Program-made: the position numbers and the translations under genes
Source: Streptosporangium sp. NBC_01495
GTDB lineage: Bacteria > Actinomycetota > Actinomycetes > Streptosporangiales > Streptosporangiaceae
NCBI RefSeq assembly: GCF_036250735.1
Contig: NZ_CP109430.1
Span: 8,618,001-8,682,000 of the forward strand
Length of the DNA stretch: 64,000 nucleotides
Direction of reading: 5' to 3'
Shown: positions 31,916 to 42,548 of the stretch, in pieces
Layout of the letters: the number at the start of each line of letters is the position of its first letter
How positions within the stretch are numbered: the stretch's first letter is position 1
Notes under the pieces: model-generated
What the model was told of the DNA's origin: nothing
Seen by the model: only the letters and a program-made list of their open reading frames with translations
Databases searched by the model: none

Positions 31916-32752
31916 GTGAACCGCGCCGAACTCGCCGAAGTACTCCGCACGGCCCGCGCTCGTGTGCGACCGCGGGACGTCGGGCTGCCGTCGGGAACGC
32001 GCCGCCAGGTGCCGGGTCTGCGCCGGGAGGAAGTGGCCATGCTCGCGGGGCTGAGCGTCGATTACGTGGTCCGGCTTGAGCAGGGGCGCGGGCCACGGCC
32101 CTCAAGCCAGGTCATCGCCGCGTTGACCCGGACCCTGCGGCTCGACGACGATGACCGCGACCTGGTGTTCCGCCTCGCCGGCCACGAGCCGCCCCAGGCC
32201 GGACGCATCGCGGGAGTCATCCGGCCGAGCGTGCTTCGGCTGCTGGACCGCATGGCGGATCTGCCCGTGCTGGTGCTGTCGGCCAAGGGCGACGTGCTGG
32301 CCTGGAATCCCCTCGGGGCGGCGCTTCAAGGCGATATGTCCGCGTGGCCTCGGGGGCGAAGGAACCTCATCTGGCAACGTTTTCTCGGTAGTAGCCGCTG
32401 CCAGGTCGCCGCGGGCCCGGACGAGGACGACGCGGCCGCTCGCGCCTCGGTCGGCACGCTGCGTGCCGCCCAGGCCCGTTACCCCGCCGACCCCGACCTG
32501 ATACAGATGATCAAGGAACTACGTCGTGGCAGCCCGCGATTCGACGAACTGTGGCGGGAGGGGCGATCCTCCTCCTGGCGTACCGCGACCAAGAGCATCG
32601 GCCATCCCGGTCTGGGGACGATCACGCTCGACTGCGACACCCTCCTGCTCCCGGACGGCGACCAGACCGTGCTCGTGTACTCGGCCGAGCCCGGAACGCC
32701 CGAAGCCGTCGCGCTCGACACGCTGCGGATGACCGGGTCGCGGCATCTCTGA
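31916..32752 (+). CDS. XRE-type regulator with MmyB-like ligand-binding domain
   Basis: A 278-residue regulator. An N-terminal helix-turn-helix (LRREEVAMLAGLSVDYVVRL, recognition part EQGRGPRPSSQV) is joined to a C-terminal PAS-like MmyB domain (LSAKGDVLAWNPLGAAL, near residue 125; TITLDCDTLLLPDGDQTVLV near the end). This group characteristically sits divergent to an SDR gene and represses it, exactly the arrangement here. Start GTG 31916 lies 102 nt from the SDR start; GAGG directly precedes it. The C-terminal domain in homologues is thought to bind small hydrophobic ligands. Confidence 0.9.
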   Translation: MNRAELAEVLRTARARVRPRDVGLPSGTRRQVPGLRREEVAMLAGLSVDYVVRLEQGRGPRPSSQVIAALTRTLRLDDDDRDLVFRLAGHEPPQAGRIAGVIRPSVLRLLDRMADLPVLVLSAKGDVLAWNPLGAALQGDMSAWPRGRRNLIWQRFLGSSRCQVAAGPDEDDAAARASVGTLRAAQARYPADPDLIQMIKELRRGSPRFDELWREGRSSSWRTATKSIGHPGLGTITLDCDTLLLPDGDQTVLVYSAEPGTPEAVALDTLRMTGSRHL

Positions 32753-32832
32753 GGCGCCGCGGACGCGTCCGTGGAAGACCGGGGTCGGCGCCCCGGACAG
32801 CCTGGAGACGACGAGGCCCTGAGCGGAGACGC

Positions 32833-33780
32833 TCATCCCCCGACCGGTCCCCCGCGGATGGCGGTCGCCGGGACCGGGGTGGGGTCGGGCGGGGGGCCGA
32901 GGGAGGCGGTCGCGGTCCAGGCGGCGGCGTACATGATCACCCGGGCCGAGAGGTTGATCCAGACCAGCAGGCCGACCACCACGGCGAACACCCCGTAGAC
33001 GGGGTTGTTCAGGGTGCCCGAGAGGATCAGCACGGCGAGCTGCTTGAGCAGCGCGAAACCGGCCGCGCCGAGCAGGGCGCCGAGCAGCAGCACCCGCAAC
33101 GGCTGCCTGGACCGGCCCAGCCAGCGCAGGATGATCAGGAAGACGACGACGTCGGTGAGCACGCTGACCGCCAGCCCGGCCAGCCAGATCGCGCCGGTGG
33201 CCACCGGCGACCCCGACAGGCCGAACCACTCGGCCACGACCCCGCTGGCCTGGGTGGCGAAGCCGGCGACCAGCACCGAGGCGACCATGGTGGTGCCGAC
33301 GAGCACGAGCGCGAGCAGGTCCCTCAGCTTGGCCAGGACGAAGTTGAGCGGCGCCTCGGTCGTCATGGAGATCTCGCGCAGCGCGCCGCGCAGGGCGTCG
33401 ATCGCGCCGAGCCCGGCGTAGAGGAGCCCGAGCAGGCCGATGACCCCGGCACTGGTCCGGGACCCGGCTATCTGCTGGATCGGCAGCCTGTCGGCGAGGC
33501 CGGGCAGGTAACCGTTGATCGCCGTCTGCAGGGTCACGATGGCGTCGGGCCTGACGGACAGGAAGTAGCCGAAGACCGCGAAGGCCAGCGCGACGATCGG
33601 GAAGAACGACAGGAAGGCGAAGTAGCTGACCGCCCCCGCGAGCCGGTCACCGGACTGGATCTGGTAGCGCTGGAAGGTCCTGACCAGGTGATCGAGCCAG
33701 TGCCACCTGATCCGGGCCGCGCCGAGCGTCCTTCCGAGTCGTTCCCGGGCCGATTGGATACGTTCCAGCACGCTTGTCAC
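32833..33780 (-). CDS. YihY/BrkB family inner-membrane protein
   Basis: A 315-residue membrane protein with about six hydrophobic segments. The family signature AGAVSYFAFLSFFPIVALAF occurs at about residue 49, with the glycine-rich middle (GVIGLLGLLYAGLGAIDALR) and the late VVVGLLVWINLSARVIMYAA. Once thought to be RNase BN; now regarded as membrane proteins of unclear function. The C-terminal tail is proline-rich. ATG or near start at 33780. Transcribed in the same direction as trpS, which ends about 170 nt upstream of it. Confidence 0.9.
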   Translation of the reverse strand: MTSVLERIQSARERLGRTLGAARIRWHWLDHLVRTFQRYQIQSGDRLAGAVSYFAFLSFFPIVALAFAVFGYFLSVRPDAIVTLQTAINGYLPGLADRLPIQQIAGSRTSAGVIGLLGLLYAGLGAIDALRGALREISMTTEAPLNFVLAKLRDLLALVLVGTTMVASVLVAGFATQASGVVAEWFGLSGSPVATGAIWLAGLAVSVLTDVVVFLIILRWLGRSRQPLRVLLLGALLGAAGFALLKQLAVLILSGTLNNPVYGVFAVVVGLLVWINLSARVIMYAAAWTATASLGPPPDPTPVPATAIRGGPVGG

Positions 33781-33951
33781 GTGCGCCCCCTACCCAATCA
33801 CCGCCGTCCCGATCGTGGACGGCGACGGAAAGGCAGCCGTGCGTACACGGGGGATCACGGAGCGGACGGGAGGGCCGCCGGAGCCCTTACCGCCGTACGG
33901 GAGGCGTCGCGGCCCGGGGCGGGAACCCCGCCCGGGGCGGGCGACGGGAGA

Positions 33952-34956
33952 TCACGAAGTGGGCAGGAACCCCACCCGGTCGCGCACCCTGGCCATGGTC
34001 TCCGCGGCCACCGCGCGGGCCCGCGTGGCCCCGACGGCGAGCATCCGGTCGAGCTCGGCCTCGTTGGCGAGCAGCTTCTCGGTGCGCTCGCGGATCGGGG
34101 TGAGGGTGTCGACCACGAGCTCGGCCACGTCCTTCTTGAACGTGCCGTACCCCTGCCCGGCGTAGCGGGCCTCCAGCTCGGGGATCGGGACGCCGCTCAG
34201 CGCGGACTGGATGCGCAGCAGGTTGGTGACGCCGGGCTTGTTCTCGTCGTCGGCGAGGACCTCGGAGCCGGTGTCGGTGACCGCGCGCATGATCTTCTTG
34301 CGGAGCGGCCCCGGCTGCTCCAGCAGGTTCAGGATCCCGGTGGGCGAGGAGGAGGACTTCGACATCTTCGCCGTGGGCTCCTGGAGATCGGTGATCTTCT
34401 CGACCCCCTTGACGATGTGCGGCTCGGGCAGCGTGAAGGTCTCGCCGAAGCGGTGGTTGAAGCGCTGCGCGAGGTCGCGGGTCAGCTCCAGGTGCTGCTT
34501 CTGGTCGGCGCCGACCGGCACCTGGTTCGCCTGGTAGAGCAGGATGTCGGCCGCCTGCAGGATCGGGTAGGTGAACAGCCCGACGCTGGCCGAGCTCTCA
34601 CCGGCCTTGGCCGCCTTGTCCTTGAACTGGGTCATCCGCCCGGCCTCGCCCATGCCGGTGAGGCAGATCAGCACCCAGGCCAGCTCGGTGTGCTCACGGA
34701 CGTGGCTCTGCATGAAGATTGTGGAGCGCTCGGGATCGAGACCGGCGGCGAAGAGCTGGGCCGCGGCGACCCTGGAGCGCCTGCGCAGCACCTCGGGCTG
34801 GTAGTCCACGGTGATCGCGTGCAGGTCGACGACGCAGTAGAACGCGTCGTAACCCTCCTGCAGGGCGACGTACTGCCTGATGGCACCGAGGTAGTTTCCC
34901 AGGTGGAAGGAGTCTGCGGTGGGCTGGATTCCCGACAGGACACGAGGACTGGCCAT
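33952..34956 (-). CDS. trpS: Tryptophan--tRNA ligase
   Basis: A 334-residue class I aminoacyl-tRNA synthetase that charges tRNA-Trp. The HIGH-type motif is FHLGNYLGA near residue 18; the KMSKS motif is intact ([13 protein letters not shown]). [14 protein letters not shown] and [17 protein letters not shown] are family blocks of the catalytic domain. ATG 34956 is chosen; TTG 34965 adds three residues. No T-box is seen upstream; the gap to the CNNM gene holds only direct repeats. Confidence 0.96.
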   Translation of the reverse strand: MASPRVLSGIQPTADSFHLGNYLGAIRQYVALQEGYDAFYCVVDLHAITVDYQPEVLRRRSRVAAAQLFAAGLDPERSTIFMQSHVREHTELAWVLICLTGMGEAGRMTQFKDKAAKAGESSASVGLFTYPILQAADILLYQANQVPVGADQKQHLELTRDLAQRFNHRFGETFTLPEPHIVKGVEKITDLQEPTAKMSKSSSSPTGILNLLEQPGPLRKKIMRAVTDTGSEVLADDENKPGVTNLLRIQSALSGVPIPELEARYAGQGYGTFKKDVAELVVDTLTPIRERTEKLLANEAELDRMLAVGATRARAVAAETMARVRDRVGFLPTS

Positions 34957-34965
34957 AGCAGCCAA

Positions 34966-35190
34966 TTCTGTCAGCTGTCGGGAGTGGTTGGCGCGCCGAT
35001 CGCGTCACCCGGCGACGGCACCCCGGTCACGGCGCCGCGGGATCGCGACCCTGGGCCACCACGTCCGGCGACGGCACCCCGGTCACGGCGTCCCGGCCAC
35101 GCGGCGCCGCGGGATCGCGACCCTGGACCACCACGTCCGGCGACGGCACCTCGATCACCAGCGCCCCGGCCACGCGGGGCGCCACCCCCG
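34966..35190. repeat. Duplicated intergenic segment between trpS and CNNM gene
   Basis: Blocks such as 'cggcgacggcaccccggtca' and 'gcgccgcgggatcgcgaccc' each occur two or three times (about 35012-35165). GTCAGCTGTCGGGAG occurs at both edges, at about 34970 and at the CNNM stop codon region near 35190, so the last codons of the CNNM gene are copied at the far side of the block. This suggests duplication within the spacer. Confidence 0.7.
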
Positions 35191-36504
35191 TCAGCTGTCG
35201 GGAGCGGGCGGCGTCTCCGGGCGCGGCACGCTCCGCTTGATCCTGACCCGGGAGACCCTGCGGCCGTCCATGTCGGTGACCGTCATGTCGAACCCGGGGA
35301 TCTCCACCCGCTCCCCCAGCGCGGGAAGGTGGCCGAGCGCCCACATGACGAACCCCCCGAGGGTCTCGTACGGGCCGTCGGCCAGGCGGATCCCGCTCTC
35401 GGTCGCCACCTCGTCGAGGTTGGCCAGCCCGTCGAGCTCGACCTCCCCCGCGGGCAGCGCGACGTGCTCGTCCGCCACGTCGTGCTCGTCGCGGATGTCG
35501 CCGATGAGCTCCTCGACGAGATCCTCAAGGGTGACGATGCCCGCCGTGCCGCCGTACTCGTCGACCACGATCGCCAGGTGGTGTCCCTCCCTGCGCATCT
35601 CCGACAGCGTGGCCATCAGCCGCTTGCTGGTGGGGACCAGCTTGACCGGGCGGATGGGCACCAGCTCGCTGATCGGCTCGATGGACCCGGTCAGCACCGG
35701 GTCGAGCAGGTCGCGGATGTGGACGAAACCCACGATGTCATCATAGGAGTCGCGGTAGACGGGGAAGCGGGAGTGCGGCATGGCCGCGGCCAGGATCGCC
35801 GCCTCGGCCAGCCGCGTGTCGGCGGACATGAACTCCACCTCGGTGCGCGGCAGCATCACCTCGCGGAGCTGCCGCTTGCCCGCCGCGAAGACCTCCCCGA
35901 TCAGGTGGCGCTCGTCGGCGGTGAGCTCCTGGTGGCCCACCACCATGTCGCGCAGCTCCTCGGTGGAGATCTCCTCGCGGTCGGCGTCGGGGTCGCCGCC
36001 GAGCAGCTTGACGACCCCGTCGGTGGACTTCGACAGCGCCCAGATGATCGGCCGCGACAGCGCGGCCATCCGGTCGAGGAACGGCGCGACCAGCAGGGAG
36101 ATCCCCTCGGCGCGCTGCCGGGCGATCCGCTTGGGGGCCAGCTCACCGAGGACCAGCGAGGCGTACGAGATCGCCAGCGTCACCAGCACCAGGGAGAGCG
36201 GGGCCGTCACGGCCTCCGGTACCCCCCAGCCGGTCACCACCGGGATGAGTTCCTTGGCGAGGGTGTCGGCGCCGAAGGCGGCCGAGAGCATGGTCGCCAC
36301 GGTGACGCCGATCTGCACCGCGGACAGGAAGCGGTTGGGGTCGCGGGCGAGCTTGGCCGCCCTCGCCCCCCTGCGGCCCTGGGTGTCGAGCCGCCTGACC
36401 TGACTCTCCCTGAGGGAGACCATGGCCATCTCTGCTCCGGCGAAGAATCCCCCGATCAGTACGAAGAGCAAGACCAAGGCGATGTTCGCCAGGACGCTGT
36501 TCAC
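35191..36504 (-). CDS. CNNM/CorC-type (hemolysin family) membrane protein with CBS domains
   Basis: A 437-residue protein with the standard layout: N-terminal DUF21 membrane domain ([20 protein letters not shown], then [10 protein letters not shown]; further segments to about residue 130), a pair of CBS domains (about 205-330; [19 protein letters not shown] and [19 protein letters not shown]) and a C-terminal CorC/HlyC domain ([19 protein letters not shown] and the ending [19 protein letters not shown]). Homologues move or sense magnesium and cobalt. GTG 36504 is set by GGAG eight bases upstream. It is divergent from galE; the gap holds a promoter with a 16 bp palindrome. Confidence 0.92.
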   Translation of the reverse strand: MNSVLANIALVLLFVLIGGFFAGAEMAMVSLRESQVRRLDTQGRRGARAAKLARDPNRFLSAVQIGVTVATMLSAAFGADTLAKELIPVVTGWGVPEAVTAPLSLVLVTLAISYASLVLGELAPKRIARQRAEGISLLVAPFLDRMAALSRPIIWALSKSTDGVVKLLGGDPDADREEISTEELRDMVVGHQELTADERHLIGEVFAAGKRQLREVMLPRTEVEFMSADTRLAEAAILAAAMPHSRFPVYRDSYDDIVGFVHIRDLLDPVLTGSIEPISELVPIRPVKLVPTSKRLMATLSEMRREGHHLAIVVDEYGGTAGIVTLEDLVEELIGDIRDEHDVADEHVALPAGEVELDGLANLDEVATESGIRLADGPYETLGGFVMWALGHLPALGERVEIPGFDMTVTDMDGRRVSRVRIKRSVPRPETPPAPDS

Positions 36505-36552
36505 GAGATCGTCTCCGTCATGGCGGCCGCCCGTTCCGGCGGTGGCCGATAT

Positions 36553-36583
36553 TTGATGTGCCAGCATATGCTGGCGATAGACT
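36553..36583 (+). promoter_or_regulatory. galE promoter with perfect palindrome in a 19 bp spacer
   Basis: TTGATG (36553-36558) and TAGACT (36578-36583) form -35/-10 boxes with a 19 nt spacer toward galE. The spacer contains a perfect 16 bp palindrome, GCCAGCATATGCTGGC (36560-36575). A dyad in an over-long spacer is the layout of MerR-type promoters; a conventional repressor operator is also possible. No MerR gene is in the window. Confidence 0.55.
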
Positions 36584-36626
36584 TACAAAAGTAAACAAGT
36601 ACAAACATCATCAAACAGGAGGCTCC

Positions 36627-37586
36627 GTGAAGCTGCTCGTCACCGGAGGCGCCGGATACATCGGCGGGGTCGTGGCGGCGCAACTCGTCGAGGCGGGCCA
36701 CGAGGTCACCGTGCTGGACGACCTCTCCACCGGCCACGCCGACGCGGTGCCGCCGGGTGCCCGCTTCGTCGAGGGGTCGATCACCGAGGCCGCCGGCCTG
36801 CTGGAGGGCATGGACGGCGTGCTCCACTTCGCGGCGAAGTCCCTGGTCGGCGAGTCCGTGGAACGGCCGGGCCTCTACTGGGCGCACAACCTCGGCGGCA
36901 CCCTGGCCCTGCTCGACGCCATGCGGGGCATGGGGGTGGGGCGGATCGTCTTCTCCTCCACCGCCGCGACGTACGGCGAGCCGGAGCGCTCCCCGATCAG
37001 GGAGACCGACCCGACGCGGCCGACCAACCCCTACGGCGCGTCCAAGCTCGCGGTCGACACCGCGCTGAGCGCGTTCGCCGGGATGTACGGCCTGGCCGCG
37101 GTGAGCCTGCGCTACTTCAACGTGGGCGGCGCCCACACCGCGGGAGACGGCAGGGTCTACCGCGAGCGTCACACCGTGGAGACCCACCTGATCCCTAACA
37201 TCCTCGCCGTCGCACTCGGCGGGCGCGAGTCGGTCAGCGTGTTCGGCACGGACTACCCCACTCCCGACGGCACATGCGTGCGCGACTACATCCATGTGTC
37301 CGACCTCGCCGGGGCCCACCTGCTGGCACTGGCCGCCTGCTCGCCGGGCGAGCACAGGATCTACAACCTGGGCAGCGGGACGGGCTTCTCGGTCCAGGAG
37401 GTGCTGTCGGTCTGCCGTGAGGTCACCGGTCACGAGATCCCCGCGGTCGTGCGCGAGCGCCGCGCCGGTGACCCGGCCGTGCTGGTGGCCTCGTCCGACA
37501 AGATCCAGCGCGAACTCGGCTGGAAGCCAGAGCACCCGTCGATCCGCGACGTCGTCGCCGACGCCTGGGCCGCGCTGCGCGCCTGA
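36627..37586 (+). CDS. galE: UDP-glucose 4-epimerase
   Basis: A 319-residue extended SDR that interconverts UDP-glucose and UDP-galactose. NAD-binding GGAGYIG opens the protein; the catalytic Ser/Thr lies in [12 protein letters not shown] and Tyr/Lys in [26 protein letters not shown] and the late [11 protein letters not shown] are typical. The start GTG 36627 follows AGGAGG. Stand-alone, not in a gal operon. A role in cell-wall or glycan galactose supply is possible. Confidence 0.92.
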   Translation: MKLLVTGGAGYIGGVVAAQLVEAGHEVTVLDDLSTGHADAVPPGARFVEGSITEAAGLLEGMDGVLHFAAKSLVGESVERPGLYWAHNLGGTLALLDAMRGMGVGRIVFSSTAATYGEPERSPIRETDPTRPTNPYGASKLAVDTALSAFAGMYGLAAVSLRYFNVGGAHTAGDGRVYRERHTVETHLIPNILAVALGGRESVSVFGTDYPTPDGTCVRDYIHVSDLAGAHLLALAACSPGEHRIYNLGSGTGFSVQEVLSVCREVTGHEIPAVVRERRAGDPAVLVASSDKIQRELGWKPEHPSIRDVVADAWAALRA

Positions 37587-37669
37587 CACCACGCCGCCCC
37601 GCCCCTCGGTCCGCGCCACCGGTTCCGCGAACGTACGACCGGGACCGGGCGCGGGCCGGGCGGCCACGG

Positions 37670-38509
37670 CTACCTCAGGCTGAAGCGGGCCGTGTTGTTG
37701 GCCGGCCGGCGGTCGCCCAGCCGTAGGGAGTAGACGGTCGCCTCGGCCCGTGGCGCGTGCGCGCGGGCCACGAAGGCGAGCAGGAAGCTCACCCGCCTGC
37801 CCGCGCCGACCGTACGAAGCCTGCACCCGACGTAGGCGGGGTGGGAGTCGCACCGCGCGCCCCTCGCCGACATGAGGCGCGCCCCGCCGGTGTCGAAGAG
37901 GACCCCGGCGTCGTGGACGCGCCGCGGCCCGCGGTTGCGCACCACCGCGGCCACGGTGACCAGGCGGCCCGCACGCGTCGCGCGCGACAGCCTGACCGCC
38001 AGGTCCGTACCCTCGTCCACCTCGGTCAGCGTCCGGGAGGAGTTGTCCGTCTCGTCGTCGTCCACGACCTCGGAGGAGAGCGTCGCGATCGCCTCCAGCG
38101 GGCCCCGCGCGCCGGACCTCACCAGCCCGGTGATCGTCACCCCGCCGGTCTGCCCGGCCAGGACGTCCTTCGCCGAGGGGCAGACCACCGCTCCGGCCAC
38201 GGTGCCGGGGAGGCACTCCGCGACGTCGACGCCGATCACCTCCACCTCCTCGGGCAGCCGTACGGTGAGCAGCGGAAGCACCGCGTCTCCGGGACCGTCG
38301 TTGCGCACCTCGGCCCGGTAGGTCAGCGGCTGCCCCGGCTGCGCGCGCTTCGGGGAGACCGTCAGCCGGACCGACAGATCGGCGCCGCCCCAGGCGTCGT
38401 CCTCGGGCGAGGCGAGCGCCCCACGCGGTGCCGCGGCGAGCACGAGACAGATCACCCCGGCGACGATCCGCGCCGCGGCGTACTCCCCGAACACCGATCC
38501 CCCGACCAC
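37670..38509 (-). CDS. Secreted DUF11/CARDB-like repeat protein, unknown function
   Basis: A 279-residue exported protein. The signal peptide (IVAGVICLVLAAAPRGALA) is followed by two immunoglobulin-like modules: ADLSVRLTVSPKRAQPGQPL with YRAEVRNDGPGDAVLPLLTV, and TDLAVRLSRATRAGRLVTVA with AVVRNRGPRRVHDAG. The pattern 'D-L-x-V-x-x-x...N-x-G-P' marks the DUF11/CARDB families found in surface proteins. Cysteines in the second module may form disulfides. GTG 38509 is the longest start; GTG 38494, after a GGGGGA, is an alternative. No membrane anchor or sortase motif is seen. Confidence 0.75.
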   Translation of the reverse strand: MVGGSVFGEYAAARIVAGVICLVLAAAPRGALASPEDDAWGGADLSVRLTVSPKRAQPGQPLTYRAEVRNDGPGDAVLPLLTVRLPEEVEVIGVDVAECLPGTVAGAVVCPSAKDVLAGQTGGVTITGLVRSGARGPLEAIATLSSEVVDDDETDNSSRTLTEVDEGTDLAVRLSRATRAGRLVTVAAVVRNRGPRRVHDAGVLFDTGGARLMSARGARCDSHPAYVGCRLRTVGAGRRVSFLLAFVARAHAPRAEATVYSLRLGDRRPANNTARFSLR

Positions 38510-38592
38510 AAGTGATCATTGAACGCCGGGTCACGCCGCTCCGCGACGATCGACACGCCGCCTTTTCCCTTCACCGCCCGCCCGGGAAAGGA

Positions 38593-38996
38593 GCCGGGGA
38601 CCGCGAGAGCCGAAGGACGTGAGAAAGCCGGGGACCGCGAGAGCCGAAGGACGTGAGAAAGCCGGGGACCGCGAGAGCCGAAGGACGTGAGAAAGCCGGG
38701 GACCGCGAGAGCCGAAGGACGTGAGAAAGCCGGGGACCGCGAGAGCCGAAGGACGTGAGAAAGCCGGGGACCGCGAGAGCCGAAGGACGTGAGAAAGCCG
38801 GGGACCGCGAGAGCCGAAGGACGTGAGAAAGCCGGGGACCGCGAGAGAGCCGAAGGACGTGAGAAAGCCGGGGACCGCGAGAGAGCCGAAGGACGTGAGA
38901 AAGCCGGGGACCGCGAGAGAGCCGAAGGACGTGAGAAAGCCGGGGACCGCGAGAGAGCCGAAGGACGTGAGAAGGCCGGGGACCGCGAAAGACCAG
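38593..38996. repeat. 12-copy tandem minisatellite, 34 bp then 36 bp units
   Basis: GCCGGGGACCGCGAG starts repeats at 38593, 38627, 38661, 38695, 38729, 38763, 38797, 38831, 38867, 38903, 38939 and 38975. The first seven spacings are 34 bp; the last four are 36 bp through an extra GA (GAGAGAGCC instead of GAGAGCC). Units within each class are essentially identical. The array fills the space between the mdh stop and the DUF11-like gene. The 36 bp class is translatable as a 12-residue repeat on the plus strand but the 34 bp class is not, so it is treated as non-coding. Confidence 0.95.
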
Positions 38997-39023
38997 GGCC
39001 CCGAAAGGGCCGGGAACGCGAAA

Positions 39024-39045
39024 GGGCCCCGGCGTGCCGGGGCCC
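39024..39045 (-). terminator. mdh terminator hairpin
   Basis: A perfect 10 bp inverted repeat (GGGCCCCGGC at 39024-39033, complement at 39036-39045) lies 16 nt after the mdh stop on the minus strand. It should form a very stable stem. No T-tract follows. Confidence 0.7.
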
Positions 39046-39060
39046 CGCTCGCGTGACGGC

Positions 39061-41567
<2,507 letters not shown>

Positions 41568-41592
41568 GTCAATCCATAAGTATGATGAGGGC

Positions 41593-42123
41593 ATGTCACT
41601 CCGGATCGCGCTCCTCGGCCTGCTGACCATCACGGGCCCAGCCAGCGGTTACGACCTCACGAAACTCTTCGAGCGGTCGATCAACTACGCCTGGCAGGCC
41701 GGGCACAGCCAGATCTATCCGGAGCTCAACAAGATGGCCGCGGACGGCTGGGTGGCGGTCGAGCAGGAGGGCCCCCGGGGCAGGAAGACCTACACGATCA
41801 CCGACGAGGGCGCGCTGGAGCTCCGGCGGTGGCTGCTGGAGAAGGAGCCGTCCCGGTCGCACCGTGACGAGGGGTTACTCCGCGCCTTCCTGCTGCCCAC
41901 CCTGGAGCCGCACGAGGCCGTGGCACTGCTCCGCACGGAGGCTGAGGCCTACAACGCCATGCTGGCGCATCTGGAGACGCTCCGGGAGAGCGGGAACCGT
42001 AAAGGGGGCGGCTTCGGGAATTACGCCCTTGACCTGGGCATCCGGAAGACGCGGACGGTGTCCGACTGGGCCGCGGACACGGCGGCGGCGATCGAGGGTT
42101 CCGCGAGCGAGACGCGACCCTAG
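41593..42123 (+). CDS. PadR family transcriptional regulator
   Basis: A 176-residue regulator. The N-terminal winged helix is clear: SLRIALLGLLTITGPASGYD, LTKLFERSINYAWQAGHSQI, YPELNKMAADGWVAVEQE and the wing GRKTYTITDEG. The C-terminal part is the PadR-type dimerisation coiled coil (VALLRTEAEAYNAMLAHLET). ATG 41593 sits 7 nt after a -10 box, so the mRNA is probably leaderless; ATG 41566 would overlap the operator. Divergent from the MFS exporter it presumably represses. Its 3' end runs into repeat DNA. Confidence 0.92.
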   Translation: MSLRIALLGLLTITGPASGYDLTKLFERSINYAWQAGHSQIYPELNKMAADGWVAVEQEGPRGRKTYTITDEGALELRRWLLEKEPSRSHRDEGLLRAFLLPTLEPHEAVALLRTEAEAYNAMLAHLETLRESGNRKGGGFGNYALDLGIRKTRTVSDWAADTAAAIEGSASETRP

Positions 42124-42209
42124 TGCGGATCCCCGACGTGGGCCCACGCAGGTCCGCGCGGATCCCCGACGCGGGTCCACGCAGGTCTCCAGCAGAGATC
42201 TCCAGCGGA

Positions 42210-42345
42210 GGTCCGCGAGATTTCCGCGGCTCTCCAGCAGGGTCCGCGAGATTTCCGCGGCTCTCCAGCAGGGTCCGCGAGATTTCCGCGGCTCTCCAGC
42301 AGGGTCCGCGAGATTTCCGGCGCGGCTCTGTGCGGTTCTCCAGCG
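42210..42345. repeat. 31 bp tandem repeat, about 3.5 copies
   Basis: GGTCCGCGAGATTTCCGCGG starts units at 42210, 42241, 42272 and 42303, spacing exactly 31 bp; the fourth diverges after 20 bp. Shorter related pieces (GGATCCCCGACG, CAGGTCTCCAGC) precede it from 42124. Lies between padR and the kinase gene end. Confidence 0.85.
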
Positions 42346-42441
42346 GGGTCCGCGCTGGTCTTCCCGAGGGGGGCCGAGGTCTCCGGCGCGGCCCCGCGCA
42401 GGTCTAGGTCTCTATCGGGGTCCGCACAGATCTTCGGCTCA

Positions 42442-42546
42442 GGCCGGGTCCGGGCCGGGTGCGGCCGGGTCCGGGCCGGGTGCGGCCGGGTCCGGGCCGG
42501 GTGCGGCCGGGTCCGGGCCGGGTGCGGCCGGGTCCGGGCCGGGTGT
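42442..42546. repeat. 21 bp tandem repeat, 5 copies
   Basis: Units starting GGCCGGGTCCGGGCCGGGTG begin at 42442, 42463, 42484, 42505 and 42526, spacing exactly 21 bp. The array ends directly at the stop codon of the kinase gene (42549-42551, minus strand). Together with the 31 bp array it fills the 42124-42548 gap. Confidence 0.9.
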
Positions 42547-42548
42547 GG

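Noticed and set aside
32551-36594. A 1347-codon open frame on the plus strand
   Set aside because: It runs antisense through brkB-like, trpS and CNNM genes, which have clear motifs. Its composition (Arg, Gly, Asp, Gln-rich) is what antisense frames of GC-rich genes look like.
38593-38996. CRISPR array
   Set aside because: The repeats are directly adjacent with no unique spacers, and no cas genes are nearby; it is a tandem minisatellite.
38789-39060. A secreted or cytoplasmic repeat protein (12-residue [12 protein letters not shown] units)
   Set aside because: Only the 36 bp units keep frame; the 34 bp units shift it, there is no start signal, and the frame continues antisense into mdh.
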